Below are positions 8,151 through 16,315 of a DNA stretch of 20,852 nt, piece by piece. Every line of letters starts with the position of its first letter. Within the stretch, counting starts at the first letter, position 1. The notes below the pieces were generated by a model. The model was not told the origin of the DNA and ran no database searches. It saw nothing but the letters and a program-made list of their open reading frames with translations. Source of the stretch: Proteobacteria bacterium UBA664 (GTDB taxonomy: Bacteria > Pseudomonadota > Gammaproteobacteria > UBA7966); NCBI GenBank assembly GCA_002299125.1, contig DBNU01000237.1, positions 1 through 20,852 of the forward strand, given 5' to 3'. A program made the translations under genes and the position numbers.

Positions 8151-9401
8151 CTAAAGCCTGGCCTGCAGGACCCAGACGGCAAAACCGGCACCCGCCAGCA
8201 CCACGACCGCAGCCACCACGAGTGCCGCCTGCCACCGTCGCGCTGAACGACGCGTGTCCGCAATGTCGTCCAGTGTTGCCTCGGTCTGAAGCCCGGGGAT
8301 CGCGGTATCGTCCGCAGTATCGATGTCACTGATCATCGGGTCGGCAGTGACCTCAGCCTCTCGCCTCACATCGAGGCGCGCCTCGAGCTGTCGGGCAAGA
8401 TGCGCATTGCGTTCCATCAGCGTGTTGAGCTGCAACTTGACGGCGGCAAGCTCAGACTCGAGACGCGCAGTATCGGCTGCCGTCCTTATCGCTACTGGGT
8501 GCCTGACGTCTCCGCTCGCCGGAGCAATGACATCGAGCAACCCTTCCCCGTCACCTGTCTCTCCTTCCTCCGCCGGCAGGTTGCCGCTACCCACTTCCTG
8601 CTCCACCTCGCGAATGACCGTGCGCGTTCGCTCCTCGTCGATGTAGTGGAGTTCATCGAGACCACAGTTGAGCAGCAGACGGTCCATCAGCAGATTGATG
8701 CGTCGGGGGATACCAAGCGTGGCCGCAGTAATCAGCGCATACACCGGCTCTTCAATCCGTGGATCGTCACGCCAGCCTACCGTCTTGAGCCGGTGCTGGA
8801 TGTACTGGCGTGTCTCACTCTCCGAGAGGGGGCGCAGATGATAGGCGGCTATCACCCGCTGACGAAGTTGCTCAAGGCCAGGCGCACGCAGCGTGTTGCG
8901 AAATTCACGCTGACCGAGCAGGAAGCACTGGAGGATGGGTTGCCCGCAGTGCTCGACGTTGGAAAGCATGCGCAACTCCTCCAACCCGTCGGTTGGAAGG
9001 TTCTGTGCCTCATCCACCAGCACAATCACCCGCCTGCCGGCCGCGGTCACTTGCTGGCAGGCGGTCTCTATATCGCGCAGCAGAGCGGCCTTGTCGCGGC
9101 CCTCGTACTCGAGCCCGAGCGACCCCGCAATCACCTTCAGCACCTGTTCGTGATCGAGCCGACTGGAGGCGATGCGCACCGGTACCAGGCGCTCGGTGTC
9201 CATCTCGTTCACCAGCGCGTTCAGCAGGAGTGACTTGCCGGTACCTACGTCACCGGTGATGACGATGAATCCCTGCCCCTGCTGCAGCCCGTAGCGCATG
9301 TAGGCAAGCGCCCGCTGATGCCCGGCGCTCTTGAAGAAGAAGCGCGTATCGGGCATGAGCTGGAAGGGTCGGGCCGAGAAACCGAAGAAGCTTTCGTACA
9401 T
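8151..9401 (-). CDS. XrtA/PEP-CTERM system-associated AAA ATPase (ExeA-like)
   Basis: About 416 residues. Walker A is GDVGTGKS (50-57), Walker B is VIVLVDEAQN (125-134), and the sensor/arginine region follows (LEQLRQRV, then GIPRRINLLMDR at 230-241), all typical of the ExeA/GspA-like AAA branch associated with XrtA loci (TIGR03015-like). After an acidic linker there is a short coiled coil (about 313-345) and one C-terminal membrane helix (about 391-412), so the ATPase is tethered with its motor in the cytoplasm. It probably energises or assembles the secretion machinery; the exact role is not established. The start at MYESFFGFSARPFQL (9401) fits the family N-terminus and has TGGGGT upstream; an ATG four codons earlier (9413) is possible. 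Confidence 0.93.
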   Translation of the reverse strand: MYESFFGFSARPFQLMPDTRFFFKSAGHQRALAYMRYGLQQGQGFIVITGDVGTGKSLLLNALVNEMDTERLVPVRIASSRLDHEQVLKVIAGSLGLEYEGRDKAALLRDIETACQQVTAAGRRVIVLVDEAQNLPTDGLEELRMLSNVEHCGQPILQCFLLGQREFRNTLRAPGLEQLRQRVIAAYHLRPLSESETRQYIQHRLKTVGWRDDPRIEEPVYALITAATLGIPRRINLLMDRLLLNCGLDELHYIDEERTRTVIREVEQEVGSGNLPAEEGETGDGEGLLDVIAPASGDVRHPVAIRTAADTARLESELAAVKLQLNTLMERNAHLARQLEARLDVRREAEVTADPMISDIDTADDTAIPGLQTEATLDDIADTRRSARRWQAALVVAAVVVLAGAGFAVWVLQARL

Positions 9402-9465
9402 GCGTGACCCCATGGGAAGGGATTCGGGCCGCGCGGACCTCAGAGCAGGCCGCGGTGGGTGATGA

Positions 9466-10980
9466 TCAGAAGAACGAGTAGTTCAGCACCCCGACCAGAC
9501 GATTCTCGGTGAACTGCAGCAGGCCCAGCCCGCCGCCACTGCTGCTGGTGTGACGATAATTCACGTTGGCGGCGAGTCGGGCCGAAAACCGGTAACTGAA
9601 ATCCGGCCCCAGGCTCACCATCGTGTTGGGCTCGCGACCAAGACCGAGCAACTCGCTGTTCATGTAGAGGGTGCTCACGCCGACACTCGCCTGCGGCGAG
9701 ATCTGTCGACGCCAGATCACGTTCGCCAGCCGCATGGCCTGATTCGTCTGCCTGTTGCGGGTCATGGATTCCAGTTGATCTGAACTCAGGCTGACGAGCA
9801 GGGTGTCGAGGCGATGATCGAAGCGCAGATCGACCAGAAAACGGCGCTGGATGGCCACGTCCTGGATGAGTCCGGCACGATTGAAGATCACGAGCGGGCT
9901 GGCACCCGCCAGTGGGTCGATGATCGGGTTACCGAAGGGGTCGGTCGTGGGGACGAAGCGCACGTCCTCCTGCCGCGAGGAGAAAGTACTGGCGAACTCG
10001 GTGTAGCCCGCCCGGAATGCGAAGCGACGGCGAGTCCAGGAAACATCCAGCGAGTAGTTGTCACCGAAGAAACGCCGACCGTAGCCGAAGGTGAAGTTGA
10101 GGCGCTGGTTCGGAGTCCAGGTCGCACCCGTCTGCCAGAAGGGCCCGTCGATCACACCGAATCCCTGATTGCGGAACTCGTTCTGATCGATTCCGTAGGT
10201 GCCATTCAGACGTAGTTGGCGCGTGAGTGGATAACTACCCTGGACACTGGTCGTGCGCAGGCGATCTGTGCCCCCGTCAACGAAAGTGGACTCGCGCAAC
10301 TGGTGGCTGAAGACCAGCGGCAATTGCGGCAGGATGTCTCCGGTAGTGAACCGCCCATCCCAGAGGTTATCGGTAACGCTCAACCCAACCCCGACCGGCA
10401 CGGTCCCCGGGAGCGGTTCCCCCGGTTGCGCCTCTGTGACGGAGTATCGGTACGTGAGCAACAACTCGCCCAGATCCGCGAAGCGACGACGCAAGGTCGG
10501 CCCGGCGCGGAAACTGGACACCTCAGCGACATTACCCGTGACATTGGCGAGACTCATCTGCATCGGCGCACCGGCAGGAGCGAACATCTGCACACCGCGA
10601 TTGAAGGCGGCCTCCGCTTCGAGCCACTGCGGCAGCAGGATCGCGCGGCCCAGAATGTCCATCTGCGGCAGGTTGCGATCGAAGCGGCTGTTTTCCAGGT
10701 GTATCAGCCTGGTCAAGGCGACGTTGGCGCTCGCGTTCAGGCGCGCCCCTTCACCCTGGAGCAAGAAGCCGGGCGTGAACTGGGTGACCAGATCGGACTG
10801 GGGATTGCGCTGCGACAGCAGCAAATTGTCGGTAAGTGTGAGCGTGCTTGCCGTGCGCGGTGTGAAGGTCCACTCGCCGGCGCCCGCACTCGCTGACAGA
10901 AGCATCAAGCCGGCCACAAGACCCGCCTCGCGGCGGCGCTGCAAGCCGGAATGCGATGCACCCACCACGCCCAGGTTCAT
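9466..10980 (-). CDS. PEP-CTERM system-associated outer-membrane beta-barrel protein (TIGR03016 type)
   Basis: A 504-residue protein with an N-terminal signal peptide (Arg-rich n-region, hydrophobic GLVAGLMLLSASAGA, predicted cleavage near residue 34). It continues as alternating amphipathic beta strands through to the C-terminal NYSFF, whose final Phe is the usual outer-membrane assembly signal. Phrases such as TLTLTDNLLLS near the N-terminus of the mature protein fit the XrtA-associated barrel family. The likely role is a porin-like channel for EPS passage or anchoring in the outer membrane, by analogy to other synthase or Wzx/Wzy-type loci. Its ATG overlaps the kinase TGA (10977-10980). 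Barrel strand number cannot be fixed by eye. Confidence 0.88.
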   Translation of the reverse strand: MNLGVVGASHSGLQRRREAGLVAGLMLLSASAGAGEWTFTPRTASTLTLTDNLLLSQRNPQSDLVTQFTPGFLLQGEGARLNASANVALTRLIHLENSRFDRNLPQMDILGRAILLPQWLEAEAAFNRGVQMFAPAGAPMQMSLANVTGNVAEVSSFRAGPTLRRRFADLGELLLTYRYSVTEAQPGEPLPGTVPVGVGLSVTDNLWDGRFTTGDILPQLPLVFSHQLRESTFVDGGTDRLRTTSVQGSYPLTRQLRLNGTYGIDQNEFRNQGFGVIDGPFWQTGATWTPNQRLNFTFGYGRRFFGDNYSLDVSWTRRRFAFRAGYTEFASTFSSRQEDVRFVPTTDPFGNPIIDPLAGASPLVIFNRAGLIQDVAIQRRFLVDLRFDHRLDTLLVSLSSDQLESMTRNRQTNQAMRLANVIWRRQISPQASVGVSTLYMNSELLGLGREPNTMVSLGPDFSYRFSARLAANVNYRHTSSSGGGLGLLQFTENRLVGVLNYSFF

Positions 10981-12032
10981 CCGCTCTTGCCCGATGGCGT
11001 CAGATAGCCATAGCCGTAACGGTAACCGTAATACTGGTAGCCGTCTGCCATCGTCTCCTTCACCTTGTTGAGGATGAGACCAGTGATGCGCACATGCTCC
11101 AGCATCTGCAGGGCATGACGCAGCGTATCATGCGTCGTGCGACCGGCCTCGACCACGAGCGCAATCTGGCCGATGTAAGGAGCGAGCGCCGTGGCACCGG
11201 TGGTGGCAAGCACGGGCGGGCAGTCGAAAAGCACGATGCGGTCGGCATAGCGCTGCGCCAATTCCAGCGTGAGTCGGCGCATGGCCTCGCTGGCAAGGCG
11301 CTCGGTGATGGTGGTGCGTTCCGTGCCTGCCGGCACCAGCGCGAGCTTGGGCACATTGGTGTTGCAGATCACATCCGGCAGACTGATGTCGTCGCGGGAG
11401 AGGTAATCGAACAGACCGGGGCGGCCCGCGGCGCCGAAGGTACGTGACAGATCCTGCTTGATGACATCGGTATCGACCGCCAGCACGGTGCGATCGAGTT
11501 CCATGGCAAGACTGAGCGCGAGGTTGACCGAGGTGAAGGTCTTGCCCTCGTTCGGCAGCGAGCTGGTGATCATGATGAGGTTCGCCGGCGCATCGAATCC
11601 GGCGCTCGGATCGTTGATGTTCGCCAGCAGGCGGCGCTTGATCTGCTGATACTGCTCGCTCATGGTGTCCGTGCCACGCCCCGGCACGAGGTGGCCGCGG
11701 GCGGCCAGGCGACCGAGGTCGATCTCGAGGATCCGTCCGCGGGCTGGGGCTGCATGCTGCGAGCCATGACCCGACGACGGCGGCCGCGGTATCGGCGGCC
11801 GCGCAGAAGACGTGGGTGGCACCGCGGATGCCGCCCGGCCAGCGACATCGGCAGTCACTTCCCGGGCAGCACCGGCATCGGCTATGGATGTGGTGGCTGC
11901 CCCCCCCGCTTCCGCGCGCCGCTCCGACCCATCCTCGCCACCCTCGTCGTGCCTGTCGGCCGACGTTGCAGCCTGACCGCCCGGCACGCGGTCGCCGGTC
12001 AGCCGGCCCATCAGACGATCGATCGTACTCAC
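10977..12032 (-). CDS. XrtA-associated tyrosine autokinase (BY-kinase)
   Basis: A 351-residue bacterial tyrosine kinase. The kinase domain carries the variant P-loop SSLPNEGKT (157-165), Walker A' VLAVDTD (183-189) and Walker B IVLFDCPP (266-273), and it ends in a tyrosine cluster with seven Tyr between 332 and 343, the expected autophosphorylation tail. The MSEQYQQIKRRLL helix (124-136) is the usual oligomerisation element. Before it lies a low-complexity Ala/Pro/Arg/Gly-rich linker of about 90 residues. The kinase is a separate chain from its membrane partner, as in XrtA loci (TIGR03018-like). The start is a GTG at 12032 overlapping the chain-length TGA (GTGA) with a G-rich run just upstream; a longer reading from 12179 is a shadow of the neighbouring gene. 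ATG at 12011 is an alternative. Confidence 0.9.
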   Translation of the reverse strand: MSTIDRLMGRLTGDRVPGGQAATSADRHDEGGEDGSERRAEAGGAATTSIADAGAAREVTADVAGRAASAVPPTSSARPPIPRPPSSGHGSQHAAPARGRILEIDLGRLAARGHLVPGRGTDTMSEQYQQIKRRLLANINDPSAGFDAPANLIMITSSLPNEGKTFTSVNLALSLAMELDRTVLAVDTDVIKQDLSRTFGAAGRPGLFDYLSRDDISLPDVICNTNVPKLALVPAGTERTTITERLASEAMRRLTLELAQRYADRIVLFDCPPVLATTGATALAPYIGQIALVVEAGRTTHDTLRHALQMLEHVRITGLILNKVKETMADGYQYYGYRYGYGYLTPSGKSG

Positions 12033-13669
12033 AGGATCCCCCCGATCATGCGGTTCACGTATCCGGGCAAATCGACATCCATGATATGCAGGGTAACGAG
12101 GCCTCCATAGAGTGCCACCAGGACCACCAGACCAAGGCTGAACACGGCAAGCTCCATGCGTCGCTCGGACTGGTGCCATTGATTGCGCACGAAGGTGATG
12201 GCACCCAGCACCGGCAGGCCGGTGAGTTCCTTGAGTTCATGGCGGGTGAAGACGCGCGGACTGAGCTGTGAGACCACGAAGGCGATACCAAAACCGACAG
12301 CCACACCCAGTGCGAGCACACCGGAGAGCAATTGCAGACGCTGCGGCCCGATAGGCGTGGAAGGCAGCCGCGGTGGCTCGATGATCTTGATCTTGATCGG
12401 GTCGGCGGCCTGTTCGGCGTCCGTGGCCAGTTTCGCCGATTCTCGGCGGGAAACCAGTTCATCGTACTGGCGTTTGTTGACATCGTAATCACGGTTGAGG
12501 CGCGTAAGCTCTGCCTCGACCTGCGGGACGGTATCAATCAGTCCCTCGAGTTCCTGGACTGCGGCCTTGAAATCCTCTTCCCGGCTCCTCAAGGCGGCGA
12601 TATGCGCATCGGCCTCCGAAAGGGCGATGGCCACGCGCTGTCGCACCGGATTATCGAACTGCAACCCTTGCAGGTCGGGGAAGGGTGAGGAGTCCGGGGC
12701 CTTCGCCATGGCTTTCTGCAGGGCCCGCTCGCGTTCCTCGCGCAGGGCGTCCAGCAAGGACTGCATCTGGCGGATTTCCGGATGCTTCTCGGTGTACTGC
12801 AGGAGGAGATCATCCATGCGCGACTGAAGATCGGAGATGCGCGTGTCGAGCATCCTGACCTCTGGCGCGTTGGCCGGATCGGCGGTTTCCCCCCCTCCCA
12901 TGCCAAACAAGGGTTCCTCATCCCCGAGGATTTCCGGTATCTCGCTGGATTGGCGTTGCAGTTCCTCGCGCCGGCGCTCGGCCTCCTTGATGTCGAGCTG
13001 GATCCGCTTGAGATCCTCCTGCCCCTTCATCATGCGCCCGTAGAAGTCCTGACCACTACCGGGCATGAGCGCCATGTTCTTCAGCTTGAATTCCTTCAGA
13101 CGCTCCTCGGCCTCGATGAGACGGCGCTCATAGTCGGCGATTTGCTGCTCGAGGAACTGCGTGGCGACCGCTCGATCCTCCCGGGTATGACCGATGGCCG
13201 ACTCGAGAAAGATGCTCAGCAGCTCGTCCACCAGTTTTTTGGCAAGACGAGGATCACTGTCCACGAAGCGCAGTTGGTAGGTGTCATCCCGCTTGTTCTG
13301 GGCACTGATCTCGATGCGATTGGAGAGATCTGCGATCAGGCGGTCTTGGGCGGCTGGCGTCGTGGCGCGCAGGTCGAGGTCGGTGCGGCGTGACAATTCT
13401 TCGAGCGTCGGCCGGGTGAGCAACGTGCGTCGCATCAGGCCGATCGTGTCCTGCAGGGTACCGTCGGCCACGACCAGCCCTCGCAGCAGCGGGCGCAGCA
13501 TCGATTGTGTGTCGATGTGCAGGCGAGCAGTCACCGCGTATTGATTCGGCAGGGCAAGCACTGCGAACCAACCGGCCAGACAGAGAAGGAAGGCAATCAC
13601 CAAGGCAAGCCAGCGGTACATCCAGGTCATGCGCAAATAGCCCATGACCATCAGGATCTGGCTGTTCAT
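12029..13669 (-). CDS. XrtA system polysaccharide chain-length determinant (Wzz/GNVR type)
   Basis: A 546-residue polysaccharide co-polymerase. A first membrane helix lies at about 17-40, followed by the Wzz-like periplasmic start (YAVTARLHIDTQSMLRPLLRG). Long coiled-coil stretches occur around 180-250 and 345-400, then the GNVR-like QVEAELTRLNRDYDVNKRQY, a Pro-rich PPRLPSTPIGP (432-442) and a second helix (449-467). A third hydrophobic segment (about 508-528) follows, fitting the longer TIGR03007-like family. It controls polymer length and docks the cytoplasmic BY-kinase encoded next. AGAGG lies 9 nt before the ATG, with a second GAGG almost touching it. Alternative Met codons at 8 and 10 are less well placed. 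Confidence 0.93.
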   Translation of the reverse strand: MNSQILMVMGYLRMTWMYRWLALVIAFLLCLAGWFAVLALPNQYAVTARLHIDTQSMLRPLLRGLVVADGTLQDTIGLMRRTLLTRPTLEELSRRTDLDLRATTPAAQDRLIADLSNRIEISAQNKRDDTYQLRFVDSDPRLAKKLVDELLSIFLESAIGHTREDRAVATQFLEQQIADYERRLIEAEERLKEFKLKNMALMPGSGQDFYGRMMKGQEDLKRIQLDIKEAERRREELQRQSSEIPEILGDEEPLFGMGGGETADPANAPEVRMLDTRISDLQSRMDDLLLQYTEKHPEIRQMQSLLDALREERERALQKAMAKAPDSSPFPDLQGLQFDNPVRQRVAIALSEADAHIAALRSREEDFKAAVQELEGLIDTVPQVEAELTRLNRDYDVNKRQYDELVSRRESAKLATDAEQAADPIKIKIIEPPRLPSTPIGPQRLQLLSGVLALGVAVGFGIAFVVSQLSPRVFTRHELKELTGLPVLGAITFVRNQWHQSERRMELAVFSLGLVVLVALYGGLVTLHIMDVDLPGYVNRMIGGIL

Positions 13670-13712
13670 CGCCTCATACCTCTATGACTGCCCGGACTCA
13701 CGGCAAGAACAA

Positions 13713-14342
13713 TCAGAACCAGGACTCCGGAATGATGAGGATGTCGCCCGGGGCCATCTCGACATTGGCCGAGATGTCGCCGTCACGGACGAGGTCTTCC
13801 AGACGGATCCGCCGCTCCACCGGACCGTCAGGAGTCTGACGCACGACCCGCGCCCCGTTGCCATCCGCGAAATTGGTCAGGCCACCCACCGAGATCATCA
13901 CGTCCAGTGCCGTCATCTTCTGGCGAAAAGGGATGGTGGTGGGTTCCGCCGCCTCCCCGACCACTCGGACGGTCTGATCGTACTCGCCCTGAAAGCCACT
14001 CACCGTGACCGTGACCAGCGGGTCGCGGATGTATTCCGCCAGCACCTCTTCCAACTCCCGTGCAAGTTCGGTGGGCGTACGGCCGGCCGCCGGGACGTCT
14101 TCGAGCAGCGGTGCCGTGATGAACCCATCGGGGCGTACCGGCACGGTCGTCGAGACGTCCGGATTGCGCCAGACGAAGATGTCGAGCGAATCCCCTGGAC
14201 CGATACGATATTTATAGTCGCGGACTTCCGGGGCTACCGCACTGAGGAGCGGCGGCCCGAACAATCGATTGCTGACCATGGACATACAGCCGCTGGTGGC
14301 CACCGCCAGCGCGAGCAGTACCAGTGTCTTGCCTGTTTTCAC
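13713..14342 (-). CDS. XrtA/PEP-CTERM system exopolysaccharide export lipoprotein (Wza/poly-export family)
   Basis: A 209-residue lipoprotein with a hydrophobic signal (TLVLLALAVATSGC) and a probable lipidated Cys19; the lipobox TSGC is slightly off consensus. The poly-export domain starts at YKYRIGPGDSLDIFVWRNP (43-61), continues through RPDGFITAPL (70-79), and is followed by one SLBB-type beta-grasp (VRVVGEAAEPTTIPF, 125-139). It ends AMAPGD-like with APGDILIIPESWF. The role is the periplasm/outer-membrane export channel of the EPS. The GTG start at 14342 is chosen because GGAGA lies 8 nt upstream and the reading then begins directly with the signal peptide; the longer frame from ATG 14456 adds a non-signal, Arg-rich stretch. 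First gene of the minus-strand operon. Confidence 0.93.
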   Translation of the reverse strand: MKTGKTLVLLALAVATSGCMSMVSNRLFGPPLLSAVAPEVRDYKYRIGPGDSLDIFVWRNPDVSTTVPVRPDGFITAPLLEDVPAAGRTPTELARELEEVLAEYIRDPLVTVTVSGFQGEYDQTVRVVGEAAEPTTIPFRQKMTALDVMISVGGLTNFADGNGARVVRQTPDGPVERRIRLEDLVRDGDISANVEMAPGDILIIPESWF

Positions 14343-14350
14343 CTTGGATG

Positions 14351-14355
14351 TCTCC
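14351..14355 (-). promoter_or_regulatory. Ribosome binding site deciding the GTG start of the export lipoprotein
   Basis: Reading the minus strand, GGAGA is followed by 8 nt and then GTG at 14342. This spacing supports the GTG over the upstream in-frame ATG, and the protein then begins with a lipoprotein signal. Confidence 0.6.
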
Positions 14356-14415
14356 AATGGGGGCGCCCGAACTGCCGGAAACGCCTGACGCCTTCCTGAC
14401 CCCTGCGCTCGCTCG

Positions 14416-14441
14416 CCCCGGCGGTCCACGCCCTGCCGGGG
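14416..14441 (-). other. GC-rich hairpin in the EPS operon leader
   Basis: CCCCGGC (14416-14422) and GCCGGGG (14435-14441) make a 7-bp all-G/C stem with a 12-nt loop. It would lie in the 5' untranslated leader of the EPS mRNA if transcription starts near the AT-rich island further upstream. No T-run follows in the direction of the operon, so attenuation is only a possibility. Confidence 0.3.
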
Positions 14442-14476
14442 AACCATCCATGCCATTCCACTGCCGCGAGACTAGC

Positions 14477-14502
14477 AGAGTAAACATGGCATTAGAATAA
14501 AC
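14477..14502. promoter_or_regulatory. AT-rich direct repeat, candidate promoter/operator of the EPS operon
   Basis: AGAGTAAAC (14477-14485) and AGAATAAAC (14494-14502) are 9-mers differing at one base and spaced by a 17-nt period. On the minus strand they read GTTTACTCT and GTTTATTCT. The island is conspicuously AT-rich within a GC-rich region, about 135 bp upstream of the first EPS gene. It could be a tandem regulator site or contain a -10 (TATTCT on the minus strand). No good -35 is seen. Confidence 0.35.
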
Positions 14503-14956
14503 TTCGAGAATCCCGCTCACGTAGAGCGCGGATTCGATCCTAAGACACCGACGGCAGCACGCTGGAGTATCCGCACTCGGGAGAATACCCCCAAGGTGCC
14601 CCCGCCGAGGGTCCTGAAACGCAAACTTGCAGTTCTTGCGAAGCTATCGGCAAGCCCGGCCACGTCCTGTTGGGTGCGGGAACCACGCGGCCGGGACCGA
14701 AGCTGCACGCACGGGAGTTTCTGCACCCTGCGCCCCCGCTCCTCACTGGCTCAGGATTGTGGCGCTTTTGCCGATTCTTGAGCATCGCCGACCCTCGGCC
14801 CCGCGCCTCGGTGGCATCGGCAGACTCTCGTGGATCCGCGCCGTGCCGCGAAGCAGGGCGCGGGAACTGCATCACGTACGCACGGCGGTAGCAACGGCTA
14901 CTATGCGCGACCGAGGCAGCAAACTCTTTCCGGCAAGCGTGACACAGGATTCCGCC

Positions 14957-16150
14957 ATGCCCATCGACCTGAAGGTAGCCCGCACGGAACGGCAGGTGGA
15001 CGATGCCCTGTGGCTTCGGCATCAGGTTTACGTCATCGATGACGGGAAGTTCGGCGGCCAGCCCCTCCCGGGGGAGCGCATCGTCGATCGCTTCGACGCC
15101 TTCCCCGGCGTGCGCAATGTGGTGGTCTACGACGGCCAGGAACCCATCGCCACGATGCGCATCAACCTCGAGAATGAGCTCGGGTTGCCCGCCGCGGAGC
15201 ATTTCGATTTCTCTGCCTATCGGGCCCGTGCCGAGGCCGAATGGGTCGCCGAGGGCCATACCCGCAAGGCCCTGTTCGCCAGTTGCGGGATGCTGGCCGT
15301 CCGGCCACCCTGGCGCAACCGCCGGGACGTCCTCCGTGCCATGTTCAAGGTGGCCGCCGGCGTGACGATGCATGCCGGCGCGACCCATTTCACCGTGGTC
15401 GTGAATCACGAGACCGTGAGCATGTACCGACGCCTCGGCTTTGTGCCGCTGGCCGAGCGCTTCTGGGATCCTGCCGTGCAGAACGACATCGTGCCCCTGG
15501 GCGGTACTTCACGAGGGTTCTTCGAATGGGCCTTCGGCGACCTCCCCTCCACCGCCCTCGATACCTTCCGGGACAGCTTCGAGCGGCAGTTCCTGCGGGC
15601 CGGAGAGAGCGTCTTCCACGAGGGCGACACGGGGTCCCATGCCTACATCATCAACTCCGGCGAAATCCGCATCTCGCGGCATTCACCGGAGGGCGACGAA
15701 CTCACCCTCGCCCATCTCGGGCGCGGCGAGCTCTTCGGAGAGCTGGCGCTCATGGACCCAGCCCCCCGTTCGGCCACGGCCACGGCCGAGACCCACTGCG
15801 AACTCATCACGCTCGACCGTGCCTCCTTCCTGGCTCAACTCGAGGCCGATCCAGTGCGGGTCCGCGAGTTGTTCTCCCTGATGTGTCGCCGCATCCGCAG
15901 TCTGGACGACCTCGCCACGCAGCTCGCCTTTGCCAATGCGGACGAACGCCTGGAATTCGCCCTGCGCAAGCTGCGCTTCCGCGGTGTCGAGGATCCGGAG
16001 GCCGAGGGCGTGATGGTCGCCCGTGGCGGGCCGGAGACACTGGCCCGCATCGCCGCGGTGCCCGAGGAGGCGGCCCTGGCCTTCCTGAACGACTGCCGGG
16101 AGCGCGGACTGCTGGATTTCAACAGCCGGGAGATCCGCTTCACCGGTTGA
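14957..16150 (+). CDS. GNAT-type acyltransferase fused to a CRP-like cyclic-nucleotide-binding domain and putative winged helix
   Basis: A 397-residue three-part protein. Residues 1 to about 190 form a GNAT fold resembling N-acyl amino acid synthase/autoinducer-synthase-like acyltransferases (DALWLRHQVYVIDDGKFGG at 16-34; ASCGMLAVRPPWRNRRDVLRAMF at 108-130; VVVNHETVSMYRRLGF at 147-162), akin to acyltransferases often found with XrtA loci. Residues about 205-300 form a cyclic-nucleotide-binding domain with GESVFHEGDTGSHAYIINSGEI and phosphate-binding cassette FGELALMDPAPRSATA, keeping Glu262 and Arg271-Ser272. A long helix (300-340) then leads to a short HTH/wing-like end (ETLARIAAVPEEAALAFLNDCRERGLLDF, IRF). 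The likely role is cNMP-regulated acyl transfer, possibly with DNA binding; this is inference. AGGA lies 7 nt before the ATG. It is divergent from the EPS operon and 165 nt before prsT. Confidence 0.85.
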   Translation: MPIDLKVARTERQVDDALWLRHQVYVIDDGKFGGQPLPGERIVDRFDAFPGVRNVVVYDGQEPIATMRINLENELGLPAAEHFDFSAYRARAEAEWVAEGHTRKALFASCGMLAVRPPWRNRRDVLRAMFKVAAGVTMHAGATHFTVVVNHETVSMYRRLGFVPLAERFWDPAVQNDIVPLGGTSRGFFEWAFGDLPSTALDTFRDSFERQFLRAGESVFHEGDTGSHAYIINSGEIRISRHSPEGDELTLAHLGRGELFGELALMDPAPRSATATAETHCELITLDRASFLAQLEADPVRVRELFSLMCRRIRSLDDLATQLAFANADERLEFALRKLRFRGVEDPEAEGVMVARGGPETLARIAAVPEEAALAFLNDCRERGLLDFNSREIRFTG

Positions 16151-16315
16151 ATCTGTCTGCCATGGTAGCGCGGCCAGCCGGCGGGCCCACCGTCATGGGC
16201 CTCGACGTATCCACTTTTCCGCTTGGCCACGCTCGCCGCAATGGTTCTCACACCCTCAGCCTTCTGTACCCAGGCAACCTACCCGAACACGCTCCGCCAC
16301 CGACCCGGAAGACTC

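Larger units (their letters stand above)
14343..14956. other. Divergent intergenic control region (614 bp)
   Basis: No convincing gene lies here: the open frames have no recognisable domain, and they either extend real genes or read GC-rich filler. It separates the minus-strand EPS operon from the plus-strand GNAT-CRP-like gene, so it must hold both promoters. Features seen are a GC hairpin in the EPS leader, an AT-rich island with a direct repeat at 14477-14502, and a weak -10-like TACTAT at 14899 before the plus-strand gene without a matching -35. I looked for sigma-54 GG-N10-GC elements on both strands and found none with good flanks. Confidence 0.6.

Noticed and set aside
14500..14545. 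tRNA-like T-loop (GGATCGAATCC on the minus strand)
   Set aside because: No 5-bp T stem, anticodon arm or acceptor stem can be folded around it.
14343..14956. Sigma-54 promoter, expected because PEP-CTERM genes are often RpoN/PrsK-PrsR controlled
   Set aside because: No GG-N10-GC element with TGGCAC/TTGC-like flanks was found on either strand by eye; a matrix scan would be the decisive test.
14627..14956. 110-codon N-terminal extension of the GNAT-CRP fusion
   Set aside because: The translation is low-complexity shadow sequence, and AGGA 7 nt before ATG 14957 with a clean GNAT start fits better.
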